64,000 nt of DNA from Butyriboletus loyo (GCA_038093515.1 JBBPSI010000009.1:248001-312000); one strand, 5' to 3'. Positions 1 through 12,353 are shown, numbered from the stretch's first letter. Translations and numbers: made by a program. The notes: generated from the letters alone by a model not told the origin.

Positions 1-249
1 CAGATCTTGTAGTTCCGGTACAAGTACCAGGGGCACAAAAAATGTATCTAGTGCCGCAATTGATCAGTTAATTTAATTAATATTTTGGATACAAGTGCTG
101 AGGCTTGACTAAGCTACAAAAATAACAAAAGAGTGGTCGGGGTCCTTGACATTTAATTGGTACAACGTGCAAGTTCAATGTGGTAGTCCGACTCGTAGCA
201 TCGACGACCGATGCAGCACTGCATCACCACTGTTGGCGACGACTAGGCC
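1..249. other. 5' flank of GCN5, no gene seen
   Basis: AT-rich sequence upstream of the GCN5 start. I see no convincing coding region, RNA gene or repeat here. It presumably holds the promoter and 5' UTR of the downstream gene. Confidence 0.5.
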
Positions 250-2610
250 ATGAGACTGACATATCCACCAGTGACGGAGACGTCTTTCACGGATGCTGCG
301 CTGGCATTCAAGATTTCCCGACATACGCCGTGCTCTGCATGTGATGCTTGTCTCGGCCTCCGCCCTCCATTCGACATCGAAGTCGTACTGGGCGACGAAG
401 ACAGTCGTAAATCATCTCTCGGCGCATTGGATCAGTATGGTTCTGATGAAGATGACGAACCCGTATACCTATGCACCTGTATATGTGGGCACGAGGTAGG
501 AGACCACGGGGCAGACGAAAGCGTCATAGGAAGAGAGGAGTTCTCCCGAAGAGGTCGTTTAGCTATTCGCCTCGATGAGATGCTTCAGGCAAGTCTGCAC
601 ACTGAATCAGTGCTCCATGACTAAATTCTTCCCTCCCTCATCTTAGGTTGGGAATCATCTTATACCCCGTGTGGCTGATATTAACGGACGAATTGCACCT
701 TTCTCTCTACAGGAAGTAGACAAGCTACTTGACTTTGACTATTCGGACGACGATATCTTCTCCTTGAGGCAACAAATGAAGCTCACAGTATCACTCATCT
801 CGATGCACTCTCCATCTGTCGGTGAGATGCGTCAACGATGCACGGTCATCACGAACTTACAAATTTTTGTAGAACATTCATCCCCACTCGAGAGAGCTCA
901 GTCGCCAACATCCTCTATGTTGAGTGACGGTGACGAACCACCCACCAAGAGACGCCGGTTATCCCTATCGTCACTTAGCGATGCGGATGAAGAGGAGGAA
1001 GACGAGGAGGAGGATCAACCTCTCGCTGCCCAGGTGTCCCACCCGCAACCACTTGATACGCCAGCGCGAAAATCAAATAAGAGAACTGGAAAGAAAACCT
1101 CGAGTATGATGTCCAAGTCACAGACTGCACCCAAGTCCAGCATGCAACCCGACGTGAATGGCGTGAATGGACATCTTCCAGATGCAAAGGTGAAAGTGGA
1201 AGAGAAGATGGACGAATCCCAGTTAACGAGACTTGCTACTGGTGTCACCATCGATGCAGGTCCATCGTCCGTCGCTCATGTGAGTGATGTTTGGCCCGTT
1301 TGCATTCCATGTATCCATCGTAAGCCCATTTTCAGCCACCTTCGAAAGCTGAGAAAGCGGCATTTGTTGAGCTTCGGAAAGGCATCATTCAGGTGACAGC
1401 CGTCGAGAATGACGGAACACCCCGTTCACTGGTGATCCTCACTGGGCTGAAAACGCTCTTCCGGACACAATTGCCGATGATGCCTCGAGAATACATCGCT
1501 CGTCTGGTGTATGATAAAAATTCGAAGGCACTTGCCATCATCAAACGGGGATATAAGGTGGTCGGAGGAATCTGTTACCGTCCGTTCCCTCATCGTGGCT
1601 TCGCAGAGATCGTTTTCTTTGCTACGGCTTCCGTTGACCAAGTCAAGGTATGCTTTGTTTTATCTTCACGTTGGTAGCTAAAATGTGTCCCAGGGTTACG
1701 GAGGCATGCTCATGGACCATTTCAAAGCGCATGTACGCAAGACACACCCAAACGTGATGCATTTCCTCACCTATGCAGATAACTTTGCTGTGATTTTCTT
1801 CAAGAAACAAGGATTTTCGAAGGACATTACCCTGCATCGATCCGTGTGGGCAGGGTACATCAAGGATTACGAAGGTGGCACGATCATGCAGTGTACAATG
1901 TTACGCAAAGTTGATTACCTCGACAAGGCGAACATCATTGCACAGCAGCGAGAAGCGGTCATAGCGAAGATTAGGGAGAAGTCAAAGTCGCATATCGTAC
2001 ATAAAGGATTAGATCAGTTCCAGGAAGGCCAACCGGAAGGCGTCATCGTGGACCCTAAAGATGTTCCGGGGCTGCGTAGGTCATTTCTTGAATGAAACAC
2101 TAGATGTATGTTCTTACGGTGTAACAGGGGAGAGCGGTTGGACGCCTGGAATGTCCACTTAGTGAGACTGACCATCTCAACTCTCGCCGCCACTTACCGA
2201 TTCACCTGGTCCTACAGTTCTCGCTCGACGCCGCAGAGCGCCGAACATAATTTCCTGCATCGGCTGCTTGGGGATATGAAGGCTCAGCCAAATGCATGGC
2301 CTTTCTTGACTCCTGTGAATGGGGAGGAAGTGGTCGATTATTACGAGGTCATCAGGCGACCCATGGGTCAGTGCCGTCCAAACCCTCCAACGAGGCACAC
2401 CTGATCCTTCTTGCAGACCTTGGCACCATGGAACACAAGCTGAATACGAACAAATACCAAAACCTCAAGGCGTTTTTGGATGACGCACAGCTGATATTTG
2501 ACAATTGTCGGCTTTACAATCCGGAGGGGTCGATCTATGTAAAGCATGTAGCTAAGCTGGAGAAATTCATGAAAGAGCTCGTCGCTGATTATGAAAAGAG
2601 GGTAGCATAG
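250..2610 (+). CDS. GCN5: Histone acetyltransferase GCN5 (SAGA/ADA catalytic subunit)
   Basis: Nuclear lysine acetyltransferase that acetylates histone H3 tails in SAGA-type coactivators. Seen: an N-terminal Cys-rich segment (CSACDACLGL, then CTCICGH) resembling the zinc-like part of the PCAF N-terminal region; an acidic, Lys-rich linker with a PPTKRRRLS nuclear signal; a GNAT domain spread over several exons, with the catalytic Glu in FAEIVFFA, the acetyl-CoA loop QVKGYGGMLMDHFK (exon join near 1650-1695) and YADNFAVIFFKKQGF; and a C-terminal bromodomain with the acetyl-lysine Asn in LYNPEGSIY. Several short introns interrupt the gene (for example near 595-712, 1280-1335, 1648-1694 and 2366-2416). 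The ATG at 250 opens the reading frame that carries the Cys-rich segment, and the stop is the TAG at 2608. It converges with the formate dehydrogenase gene. Family assignment is certain; exact N-terminal exon borders are not. Confidence 0.95.
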
Positions 2611-3238
2611 TGGTATGTAGGACTTGTCTTTGGGCTCGTACAATCAATTGCTCACGTCGCTGGGCCCTGGCAAGTCTGTTACAGTGTTACTAGTCGTCCG
2701 GACGCAACTTGCTCCCCCACACGTGTCATGTCACTATTAATATTCATCTCTCAACGTTTGTTCTCGTTAACGTGGATGGTCACGGGTGATGATGGTTATC
2801 TTACCACGAGCTCTATTTATAATACGGTTTCAATAATTTACTGTGAAGCTATGCCAGTGCCAGCGTTTTTTTTTTCCCCTGGGTCTCTAGATCTGGTGGT
2901 TGAATTCGGACGCAAAAAAAGTGCGATCTATCGTGAGATGATACGGTCGGCGTGAAACCCCACTTACCTGGCACGGACAGCAGGAACTCGGAGGACGGCG
3001 GGTCGCTCTACAGGCTGCGGTAGCGAGATCTTTTTTCAAAAATCCGAGGCAAGGACGACTTCACGCACGGGCAAGCGAATGCATATGCATAACGGTGTTT
3101 CGAATTCCTCGTAGTAATACATATATATACGGGGTAAACCATCATGGCGTGCATGCGGCATACATACTCATACAACGACGCTAACACCGGCACCACTCCG
3201 TCATGATGTAGATAATCAGCAACACCGCACCGCTGTGC
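2611..3238. other. Convergent 3' intergenic region
   Basis: Gap between the 3' ends of GCN5 (+) and formate dehydrogenase (-). It contains T-rich and A-rich tracts near 2866-2880 and 2914-2921 and the AT-rich segment tacatatatatacg at 3118-3131. Only short, unconserved open frames are seen. It probably holds the two 3' UTRs. Confidence 0.5.
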
Positions 3239-4796
3239 TCAGCGCTGACCGTACGCCCTGGTCTCGTACTTGCCAACGCCAATGATGATGTTGACAGGGT
3301 CCTGAGGCTTGCCGGCGAGGTAGTTGTCGATGATGCTTTTCGTTCCGCGGGCGTAACGTGCCTGGGCGTCGAGCGTCGTACCGGAGTAGTGGGGAACCAT
3401 GCCGTTGCCACCGCCGAGAGGGTTCTTGACCGTCCGCCAGACGTGGTCGCGTGGTGCAGGCTGGACATCCCAGACATCACCCGAGTAGCCTGATCGTCAA
3501 GTTGGAATCAAAAAGAACTCTTGGATGAGTACACGGAGACGAGGTACGATGGGAGACGTGCGGACGTACCGTTCAGGTGACCAGACTTGATGGCGGCGGC
3601 GACGGCGTCTTTGTCGCAGATGGCACCACGAGCGGTGTTGACGAGCCATGAACCTTTCTTGAAGTGCTTGAGAAGGTCAGCGTTGATGAGTCCACGTGTG
3701 CCTTCGTGGAGAGGACAGTTAATGGTGACGACGTCGCATTGAGAGACGAATTCCTTGAGGTCCTCGACGCGGCGAGCATTGAGGGCCTTTGCGCCAGCTG
3801 GCATGATGAAAAACAGATGAGAGAGATCGAGGGGTGAAGTCAGCGAGTTCACCTTCGGGGAGAGCAGCATAGTCGTAGTAGAGGAACTCCTTGCAGTCAA
3901 AGGGAACCAAACGCTGAAGGACACGGTAACCGATACGGCCAGCACCGATGGTGCCGACGACCTTGCCCTCCAAATCAAAGGAGTTACGGGCGATATCCGA
4001 GACTTGCCAATCACCACGCTCGATCATCTATACACAGACCTTAAAATATGCCCTGTGTGAACGAAAATGACGCGTCACGTACCTCGTGGGCAGGAATAAA
4101 GTTCCTGACGAGCAAGAGGACGGACATGACGACGTGCTCAGCGACGGAGACGACGTTTGAGCCGGATACTTCCAGAACCTGGATGCTTTTCTTGACGGCG
4201 GTGTTGAGGTCAATGTGGTCAGAGCCGACACCGGCCGTGACACAGAGCTTCAAGTTCTTGGCCTACACACAAACGGGACAGGCGTTCATGTCGTATTCTC
4301 AACTGACCCAAACCATGATAGTCCATACCTTCTCGAAGAGCTCGGCTGTGAGGTATCCGGGGTGGAACGGTGTGGTGATCAAGATCTCAGCCTAAAAAAA
4401 GGACGATGAGATCCAGTGAGGAATCAAATTTGGAGCGATAGACATACATCGACGATGTGTTTGTGGAAGACACTGTCGGGGCCCTCCTTGGAGTCAGACA
4501 CCTATCATCGAATGCGGCGTGAGCAAACGGGGCTCGTTCTAGAATATGGGTGCGCCTACGATGAATTCGTGACCCTGGGACTCGAGGTGCTGGCGGAGGC
4601 CGAGCTGCGAGTCTGATTAGCATGGGTTGGCGGCAAAGTGCTTCCGATTGTCGCTCACCTCGTTCTCGATCGTACCAAGGAGACGGGGCTCGCTCTTGGC
4701 AGCATTACCACCTTTGTAAAGGATAGCAAGAACCTGTAGTATCAAGATGAGCAAACGTATCGGCTGGATATAGGGGCTATCCGGTGCACCTTCATG
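3239..4796 (-). CDS. FDH1: NAD+-dependent formate dehydrogenase
   Basis: Cytosolic enzyme oxidising formate to CO2 with NAD+ (D-2-hydroxyacid dehydrogenase superfamily). In basidiomycetes it typically disposes of formate from oxalate and C1 metabolism. Seen in order: an N-terminal half with [13 protein letters not shown] and [15 protein letters not shown]; the NAD-binding GTIGAGRIG followed by the YYDY acidic residue that selects NAD; NTARGA with the active-site Arg; [10 protein letters not shown] with the catalytic Gln; and [13 protein letters not shown] with the catalytic His. The C-terminus ends [10 protein letters not shown], stop at 3239-3241. The start is a 6-nt coding exon (ATGAAG, 4791-4796) spliced over 4734-4790 onto GTTCTTGCTATC, restoring the usual MKVLA N-terminus. 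About five introns. A minus-strand TATAAAG lies at 4875-4881. Confidence 0.95.
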
Positions 4797-4874
4797 ACTT
4801 GGATGGGTAGTTTAGTTGATAGGATGAGCGGGAAGTGGAGGGAGATGGAACGAACACGCCATGACCCAGCCAGA

Positions 4875-4881
4875 CTTTATA
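4875..4881 (-). promoter_or_regulatory. Putative TATA box of formate dehydrogenase
   Basis: TATAAAG on the minus strand about 80 bp upstream of the ATG at 4796, a plausible distance for a core promoter element. No other support. Confidence 0.4.
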
Positions 4882-5156
4882 CCACTGGCTCTTTGTGCGA
4901 GTATGAGCTATTCCATGGGCCCGGTGTGAAAGGCGCGGACGGATTGCGACAAGGCAGATTTCGGAAATCAGTCACGTGGGTATTTTCTGATGAGTCCCCA
5001 CGCTTCAGGCGGCCGCAGCCCAGGCGAGTTATAAATTGATTGCGCGTCGGAAATTTTCGGGATCTGTCGTGGCACATGCTCAAGGAATCGGGACGGTCCG
5101 GGAACTACCAAGTGAATTCTATGCGACCCAGTTTACATAAAAGAAAGAAATGTGGA

Positions 5157-6654
5157 TCAATCCTTGCTGCGTGGTTGGAAGAGTTCCATCTCATCCGACG
5201 CCCCGTCTCTTCCCCTCTTTACGATTTCCCATTCTATACGAAGAAAGACCCATATCCACCTCCGCAACACCTCTGCCATTTCGAGCCAAAAGATGAGTAC
5301 GCTCCCATCTGGCTGTGAGTACAGGTGGCTTGACAGCTTGATGGACCACGTCATTCGAAGGATGAAATTCAAGAAGATGGCCATGGGGTATACTGGAAGA
5401 GGATATAGAAGCACATGACGGAGCCCGTACGCATACGGCGCATCACGGCGCCCTGTGGCGTCGAATGATGAAGACGTCTGATCTAGTGAAGAAAATGATT
5501 CGTGTGATCTGTTGGTTGATGTACCGTTCAACTGTCGCGATCTCGATCCCTCTCGTGACCCGGTCGAACTCGACGCCAAGAGATCAAGTCCCCAATCGTT
5601 CGTCAAGTCCCACCAAAAGGAATACGCCGAATTAATAACGACTGACAACAGCCTGATTCGAGTGCAAGGTACGTCAGGCGATCCAAACAGGCACGACAAT
5701 CGACCTACCAAAGACGAAAGAGGGGATGTTCAGCATGCCATCCTTGTCGCGTGGCGGAATTCCCTTGAGCTTGCACTAGGTCTGAGATCACGATTCTTTG
5801 AGCAGCAGAGAGGAATATCACGGGGAACGACGAAGCGTATTTGATGGCATTGAAAAGTGGTCGGCGGCTCGAGTTTGTCAGAGAATAGTACTCCATAAGA
5901 CATTGACGTAAACGAATCAGGTAAGGCAAACTGGTGTGTATATCTCAGCGTCAGAGGCTAAAATTGCAACTGTGATCTCACCTCATCAGGCCTGGTAGTA
6001 TCCACTGGTACCAGCCATCCTGCGATGGAAGCTGTAGTAAACTACCTCCCGGAAACAGCATGCACAACGACAACCACAGGTCACCAAGGACTTTTGCGAA
6101 CGATGTCAGAACGTCGGCAAATACGACATCCGAGAAATACACAGAGCTATTGGAGCCAGGAAAGAGGCACCTCGTAGCAGCACTAAAGAGGATATCAGAA
6201 ACACACGTCAGAAACACGGTAGGATCACGAACAAGAGGAACCAATCACGCTCCCGTTTGTGAAAGACATCATACGGACACACAAGTACAGTCACCACCCC
6301 GAGAATGCACACAGCGGGCACATATCTAAATATATCCACAAGAGCGGCATCCGACTGTGTTGCTGCTCGAAACACAAGCCAAGCAACGAAACACCAGCCT
6401 GTGTATCCGACGAAGATTCGGTAAAGAGGCAGGTAGAAGGAGCGGGCGGAGGCGTGTCCACTAGACGAAGGGGACCTGAGAGGAAGGTAGTTGCTGCTTG
6501 CTTGGAATTCCAACACGCCAGGCCCATCGATGCCTAGCAACTGCAATCCATGGAGATTCGTAACCCATCCTAGCAAACCCAACCCGACGAGGAACAGGAC
6601 GCGGAAGGGAAGAGGAAACGTGGCTCCGAGAGATGATTGGTTGTTGACGTACAT
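5157..6654 (-). CDS. ERD1: EXS-domain membrane protein, ERD1 family
   Basis: Polytopic membrane protein of the ERD1/EXS family. Yeast Erd1 acts in the Golgi in retention of ER luminal and glycosylation enzymes and in recycling phosphate released by glycosylation. Seen: FPLPFRVLFLVGLGLLGWVTN as the first membrane segment, a second hydrophobic block near YTGWCFVAWLVF, then the EXS signature SDVVFADVLTSFAKVLGDL and GWYQWILPG, LPYLIRLRQCLMEY, NAIKYASSFPVIFLSA and NSAYSFWWDLTNDWGLDLL, in the family order. A Ser-rich insert separates the last helices, and the C-terminus ends PRSKD. An intron joins HKRERD to CAATRCLFPG. Roughly 440 residues. I chose the ATG at 6654; an open frame on the same strand starting near 6779 is unlikely to be part of the protein. 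It shares its 5' region with SNU23. Confidence 0.85.
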
Positions 6655-7092
6655 CACGAGCTTGAGGAGGCAGACAGTTCAAAGCATGCGGTCCAGAAAC
6701 GAGCTCGACGTCGACTAGGAGCACGACCTGGAATTTTTGAGTAGGCTGCGACCGCAGTGCGCGCATCAGTACCGCCATCACGTGCTATGCTATTTCGTTT
6801 ACGTTCAGGGTCTGTCACCCTTGTCTTCTCAACTACACCAAAATCAAAGCACAGTAATAGTATCGTGTGGCTGGTCTTCCTAGTAATAACACCCGTCGTT
6901 TAACTTCTCGGCTGATGGCTTGTCCTTGTTCAATATCTAGGACTGCGTCACGTCCAACTTTTAAACCATGGGCCTCTTGGCAGTTCTCATCATATTAATT
7001 GTAGCAGACTCTGAACGATGTACCAGTATTTGGTCACCAGCGCTGCCCATTATGTAAGCAGAGCAGTCACCACCACCACCACTACCATCATC
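6655..7092. promoter_or_regulatory. Divergent promoter between ERD1 and SNU23
   Basis: Head-to-head spacer of about 440 bp. It contains a palindromic CACGTG at 6779-6784, the core recognised by Pho4/Cbf1-type bHLH factors. The 5' UTRs of both genes must lie here. Regulation by a bHLH factor is inference only. Confidence 0.45.
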
Positions 7093-7888
7093 ATGACAGA
7101 CACATCTGGAGCATACGCCGCAAAGGCAGGCGACACAGACTTTAGGAAGAAATGGGACAAGCAGGAATACACGGAACGAGCGCGAAAGAAGGATGATGAA
7201 GAAAGAGAGCGCATGCAGGAGAATGAAGAACGCATGAAGCAGGGTGCGTCCACGACGCCGTCCCCCCAATTCCCTATCGTGTCTCTCAATTCGCATCGCC
7301 TCTAAACAGGTAAAGCACCCAGGAGAGGACGGAAGGAAGATCTTCCCAAACCCACAGACCTCATGAAACGTCGCGAAGGTTCTCTAGACCTCGACAAGAA
7401 CCTCGGTAAGACGATGGTCGTACAGAATCCGGGCGGTCGCGGTCCTGGTCAGCCTGGTTTCTTTTGCGAGACGTGTAACCGCACGTACAAGGACACCACT
7501 GGGTATCTGGACCACATCAACGGCAGATCTCGTGAGTTCGTTTTTCGTGTCGTTTGGAAAAAGGAAGCTGATGCCGTATCACATAGACCTCCGCAGTTTG
7601 GGGCAAACAACTCGCGTGGAGCGCTCAACAGTAGAGCAGGTCCGCGCGCGGATAGCCCTTTTGCGGGAAAAGACAAAAGAAGCATCCGTCGCAAAATCAT
7701 TCGACTTTGACAAACGACTAACAGAACTCAAGACCCAGGAGGCTGCCCGACGTGAAGAGAAGAAAGCCCAAAAACAAGCCCAGAAAGAGCAGGCACGAAT
7801 ACTTCTTGCGAAGGAATCCACCATGGAAGTCGACTATGAAATGGCAGCTGTCATGGGCTTTGGAGGATTTGGCTCAACCAAAAAATGA
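7093..7888 (+). CDS. SNU23: U4/U6.U5 tri-snRNP zinc-finger protein SNU23 (ZMAT2 homologue)
   Basis: Nuclear pre-mRNA splicing factor of the B-complex/tri-snRNP. Seen: TDTSGAYAAKAGDTDFRKKW at the N-terminus, a charged Arg/Glu-rich helix, EDLPKPTDLMKRREGSLDLD, then a U1-type C2H2 finger FFCETCNRTYKDTTGYLDH with the second His supplied after splicing (RSH), followed by TTRVERSTVEQVRARI. A Lys/Glu/Gln-rich coiled coil and a C-terminus GFGGFGSTKK follow. About 225 residues, the normal size for ZMAT2. An in-frame ATG at 7018 would add 25 residues including a Thr run; I prefer the ATG at 7093 because family similarity begins there. Two introns (near 7241-7310 and 7530-7588). Divergent from ERD1 and convergent with isoleucyl-tRNA synthetase, with only about 170 bp between stops. 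Confidence 0.93.
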
Positions 7889-8056
7889 AGCCCCACTAAT
7901 TCTGCTCTGGGTCTGTACTAGCATCCTGTATCTCTATATTTCCAGCACTCTACGGACTTGCCATGCTCCAGTTACGACTCCCGTCATACTCCTTACTGCC
8001 TCGAGGTATAGTACACATTCTCTTCCTCCGTTTTACTACTGCCATAGCTTCCTTTA

Positions 8057-11000
8057 TCAAGCTCTTACCAACGTCAGGGAGAATTTGACATCGGCAACCT
8101 CTTGCTCCTCCTCGATGACCAAACTTCCACCCTTCCGTGCCTGGATATCAACAGGGGCGCTCCTCACCGTCTTCAAAATGAACGCTGCATGCTCCTTGAG
8201 GGCGCCGAGCAACTCCACCCCCGATCCATCTTCGAACTTGTAATATACGTCGACGTCGTCCGTCGCTTGCAACCCCGCCTTTTTCCTCAGCTTCTGTATC
8301 CGATTGATCAACTCCCTCGCGAGCCACTCGCCCGTCAGTTCTGGGTGAACCTGTACGTCCAGTCGCACGACCACATCATTGTCCGTATGCGTCGAGTATT
8401 GGCCCTCGGAAGCAGGCGGCAGCTCGAGATATCGCTGGACTGTCAAATCACCCGCAACGAGCTCGATGCCGTCGACCGTGAGTTTACCACTGTCGACGTA
8501 CGCTTTGACGGCATCGCTCGGGACGTTCGGGAGCGCGTTCTTGACCCGGGCGAGGTCCTTGCGAAGTTTGCGACCCAAGACAGCCCAGTCCGCAACGGCG
8601 CGGTAGCGCACGCCGGACATGGATTCGTCAGAGGTGAAGATGACATCACGCACGTTGAGCTCGGAGAGGATGTACCGCTGAAGAGAAGTCACGTCTGCAA
8701 TGTACTGTGCGTCGGGGTGGAACACCAAGAGTTCTTTCAATGGGGTCTGTTTTAAGTTACGGGTCAATGATGCAACGCGCAGCGTCGCAAAGAGAAACAG
8801 ACCTTGAGAGAGAGGTTGTGCCTCTCACGGATGTTTCGGGTGAGGTCGATGACGGCCTTCATCCGCTGTACTTGTCGCTCGATCTCGGCATCAAAGTATT
8901 CCTCTTTCACTTCTGGAAAGCTCAAAAAGTGGATCGAACGAGGGTCTGGGACCGATGGGTCTTCTGGTATATACTCCCGTAACGTCTGGTAAAGGTTTTC
9001 CGTCAAAAATGGCGTGTAGGACGACTGTAACCAGACGTTCGTCAGCGCTGAGCAAATTCGGAGACTGTCCGCAACGACGACTCACCATCGTACGACACAA
9101 CGTGAGCAACGTTTCGAACAAGGTGTTCAATCCAGCAATCGTGTCCTCTACACCGTCCTCGCCTTTCAACCTTCGTCTGTTGAACCGAATGTACCAATTC
9201 GTCAGTTCGTCGACGAGATCCAAGAGACGGGGGAGAATGCTATAAAGCCTGTACGCCGCCATCTCCTGACGGAACAACAAGATGAGGGATTGACAACGCG
9301 CGAGGATCCACCGATCCATGACCACGACGTTGTTCGAGAGCGGAGCGTGGGGGTTGTATTTGAACGCGATGCCGGTCGTCTTTTGCAAGAGGCTCGCTTG
9401 GCCGAGGAAGAAACGGAAGGCGTTGACCCAGGGGAGCATGACGCGGGAGACGACGTCGTGCACGCCCTCCTCTCGGAACCGAAGGTTCTCGCCACGAACG
9501 ATCGGCGAATTCACGAGGAACATCCTGGAAAAGAAAAGACAAATGTTAGTCTCTGTGTTTTGGCGCGCACGGGGTCGTGAAACACGAACCTGACTGCATC
9601 AGCACCATACTTTTCGAACATGAGGTTCGGATCGGGGTAGTTTCTGAGACTTTTGCTCATCTTCTTGCCATCGGCAGCGAGGACGAGACCGGTGACGATC
9701 AGGTTCTTCCACGGCGCTCTACCGAACAGATGGGTCGAAAGCACGAGCAATGTGTAGAACCATCCTCGCGTCTGATCGATGCCTTCAGATACGAAATCGC
9801 CAGGGAAGTTTTGCTCGAAAAAGTCCTTGTTCTCGAATGGATAGTGGACTTGGGCGTACGGCATGCTGGTGCACAGATCGCATTTCATTTCTGGTTGGAC
9901 GAGGGAGGCGATGTAATGGTATGCGTATGCTTACCTGCCTGACTCGAACCAACAATCAAAGACTTCCTCGACTCTCTTTAAAACGCCCTCCCCCTTTTGC
10001 GAGGGAATGGTGAGGTGATCTATCTTGTCCCGATGGATATCGGTGATGCCGGTCGCACCAGTCAACCGCTCCAATTCCTCGATGGAACCGACGACGACGA
10101 CCTGGAAAGAATTGTATTTATCACTGCCTCATCGGCAACGAATGTAACAACCAAACGGACCTCCTCAAAGTCATCGCTCGCCCACAACGGCAAGGGAGTA
10201 CCCCAGTAACGATTTCTTGAGATGTTCCAATCGCGTGCGTTGGCAAGCCAGTTGCCGAAGCGGTTATCGCCAACAGATTGAGGAACCCTAGCTCGTTCAG
10301 TCGGGAGGGGATATCGAAAAGGCCATTCGGGTTCCTTACCACAACGTTTCCTTGTTGTTAGCGACAAGCTGGTCCTTGATGGGTTCTACTCTCACGAACC
10401 AAGAGGGTATCGCGCGATAGAGGAGAGGCGTGCCAGATCTACAAACAAAGTTTGATCAAAACTCCTCTGATCAAAACTCCCTGAAAGTACACACCGCCAG
10501 CAGTACGGGTAAGAGTGGTTAATGGTAGATTGAACGACCAAACGTCCCTTGGCCTTCAAGTGCTTCATAATCTCCTTGTCCGCCGCCTACATAAATGTCT
10601 CGTCAGCAGAGACGAAACGACTGGGCGATCGCGCGCTGACTAGCCTTGATGTACATGCCCTCATAGTCGATGACGGGCTTGACAAATTTACCGGAATCGT
10701 CTAGAGGACAGGGTGGCATCTCATCCGCGGCCACAATGCCATTCTCCCTAGCAATCCGGTGATCGTCCTCACCAAAGGCTGGTGCTTGTTGGACGATCCC
10801 TGTACCATCTTGGTCAGTGACGTACGTATCAGTGACGACGACGAAAGCTCGGTCTTCGTACTACGGGACGAAACGCGTGCGTTAGGTTCTCGACGCTCCA
10901 GTCGAGTCGCTCCTCTCACCTGCTCAGTAAAGTACTCAAAGAGCGGCACATATCGCCACCCTTTCATATCTGCGCCCTTGAACGTCGCAACTTTTTTGAA

Positions 11001-11952
11001 CTTGGCTTTCTTTGGATCCTTGTACAGCGTCCCAAGCAATTTTTCGCAAAGAATGTAGTTGGTGTCTTTTTCTTCGTCGTGGATCTTGATATACGTGAAC
11101 TCGGGATGGACGCACACCGCCAGATTCGATGGCAACGTCCATGGGGTCGTCGTCCACGCTAACAATGCCGTGGTGGGATCATCGACGAGCTGAAAGGCAA
11201 CCGTAACCGCCGGATCGTTGACGTCCCGATAATCCAACCCAGCTTCAAAGTTGGACAACGGCGTCGTACATCCAGCCGAATACGGCATCACCCGCGTACC
11301 GCGGTACACCATCCCCTGTTTCCAAAGCTCTGCAAACGCCCACCAGATGCTCTCCATGAACGTCGTGTTCAGCGTCTTGTAGTCATTATCGAAGTCGATC
11401 CAGCGGCCCATGCGTTCGACGGTCACGCGCCATTCGGACGAGTAACGCATCACGATAGCACGGCATTCGGCGTTGTAGTTGTCGATGCCCATTTTCATCA
11501 CGTCTTCTCGGCCGGTGATACCCAGCTTCTTATCGATCTCGTGTTCGACAGGTAGACCGTGAGTGTCCCATCCGAATCGACGGGTGACATGATGACCCGT
11601 AACGTGCGCATATCGCGTCACGATGTCCTGTACAAGGATTCAGCACGACATCGCCGTCGGGCCCTTGTACGAAACCGAATCGCAGGACCAAAAATGCGCA
11701 CCTTGATGGTACCGGCCAGTAGATGGCCGTAATGCGGCAAGCCAGTGGCAAAAGGCGGTCCATCGAAGAAGACGTACTCGGGTTTGCCTTCTGAAAGTTT
11801 CAGGCTCGTCTTGAACGCGTCGATCTCGCGCCAGTATGCGATGACCTTTTCCTCCTCCTTGGAGAAGTTGAACGGTTGTGATACTGTACAGATCGGTCAG
11901 ATGGGATGAGAGTGAGAGTTTATGCCGTACTGTCATGTTTGGGGAATGGCAT
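8057..11952 (-). CDS. ILS1: Isoleucyl-tRNA synthetase, cytoplasmic
   Basis: Class I aminoacyl-tRNA synthetase charging tRNA-Ile in the cytosol. Seen: [20 protein letters not shown] containing the HIGH-type motif (HYGH); [18 protein letters not shown]; the editing-domain stretch [26 protein letters not shown]-type Rossmann segments; [17 protein letters not shown] with the KMSKS loop; and a long C-terminal anticodon-binding and eukaryote-specific region ending FSLTLVRA. About 1,080 residues, the normal eukaryotic size. The start was fixed by splicing: the ATG at 11952 gives a 22-nt first exon (MPFPKHD) joined over an intron beginning at 11930 to [14 protein letters not shown]. The nearer ATG at 11936 would be out of frame. 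Around ten introns. Four TGACTCG heptamers lie upstream. Confidence 0.96.
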
Positions 11953-12042
11953 GATTTATCTATACACTGTCTCTAGTGTTGGAAAGACGTCTGGGACTTG
12001 AACAGAAGCAAACTTTGTGCGCTGGCAATCTAAAGTGACGAA

Positions 12043-12187
12043 TGACTCGATTTGAATGACTCGTGGATAACAAAAATACCATACATATCGCTTACTGTAC
12101 CTTGAGTAGATCGAGTCAAGTATAGCCCCGCTGTTCAGATGAAAAAATAACCAAATGAAAGGGCGTCCACGAGCAAACGCTGACTCG
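12043..12187. promoter_or_regulatory. Cluster of four TGACTCG (GCN4/CPC1-like) sites upstream of ILS1
   Basis: TGACTCG occurs at 12043-12049, 12057-12063 and 12181-12187, and on the other strand at 12112-12118, all 90-235 bp upstream of the ILS1 start codon. The core TGACTC is bound by Gcn4/CPC1-type bZIP activators of amino-acid starvation responses. The sites are seen directly; the factor is inferred. Confidence 0.5.
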
Positions 12188-12353
12188 GAGAGATCAGTGA
12201 GCCTTGCACGTGACATTCCACATCCGATGGCAAGCAGTGACGATCATGATAGACCTGGGATCCGACTCAGTGATCAGTGTTCTTACCAGTGTTTAAAGAG
12301 CCATGGCAACGCTCGAACGAGAATAAAAACATGGATATCGTAGCACCGACGAC

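Noticed and set aside
11640..11936. Isoleucyl-tRNA synthetase starting at the ATG at 11936
   Set aside because: The exon from this ATG joins the next exon out of frame; the ATG at 11952 gives the correct phase and the ISQPFNF start.
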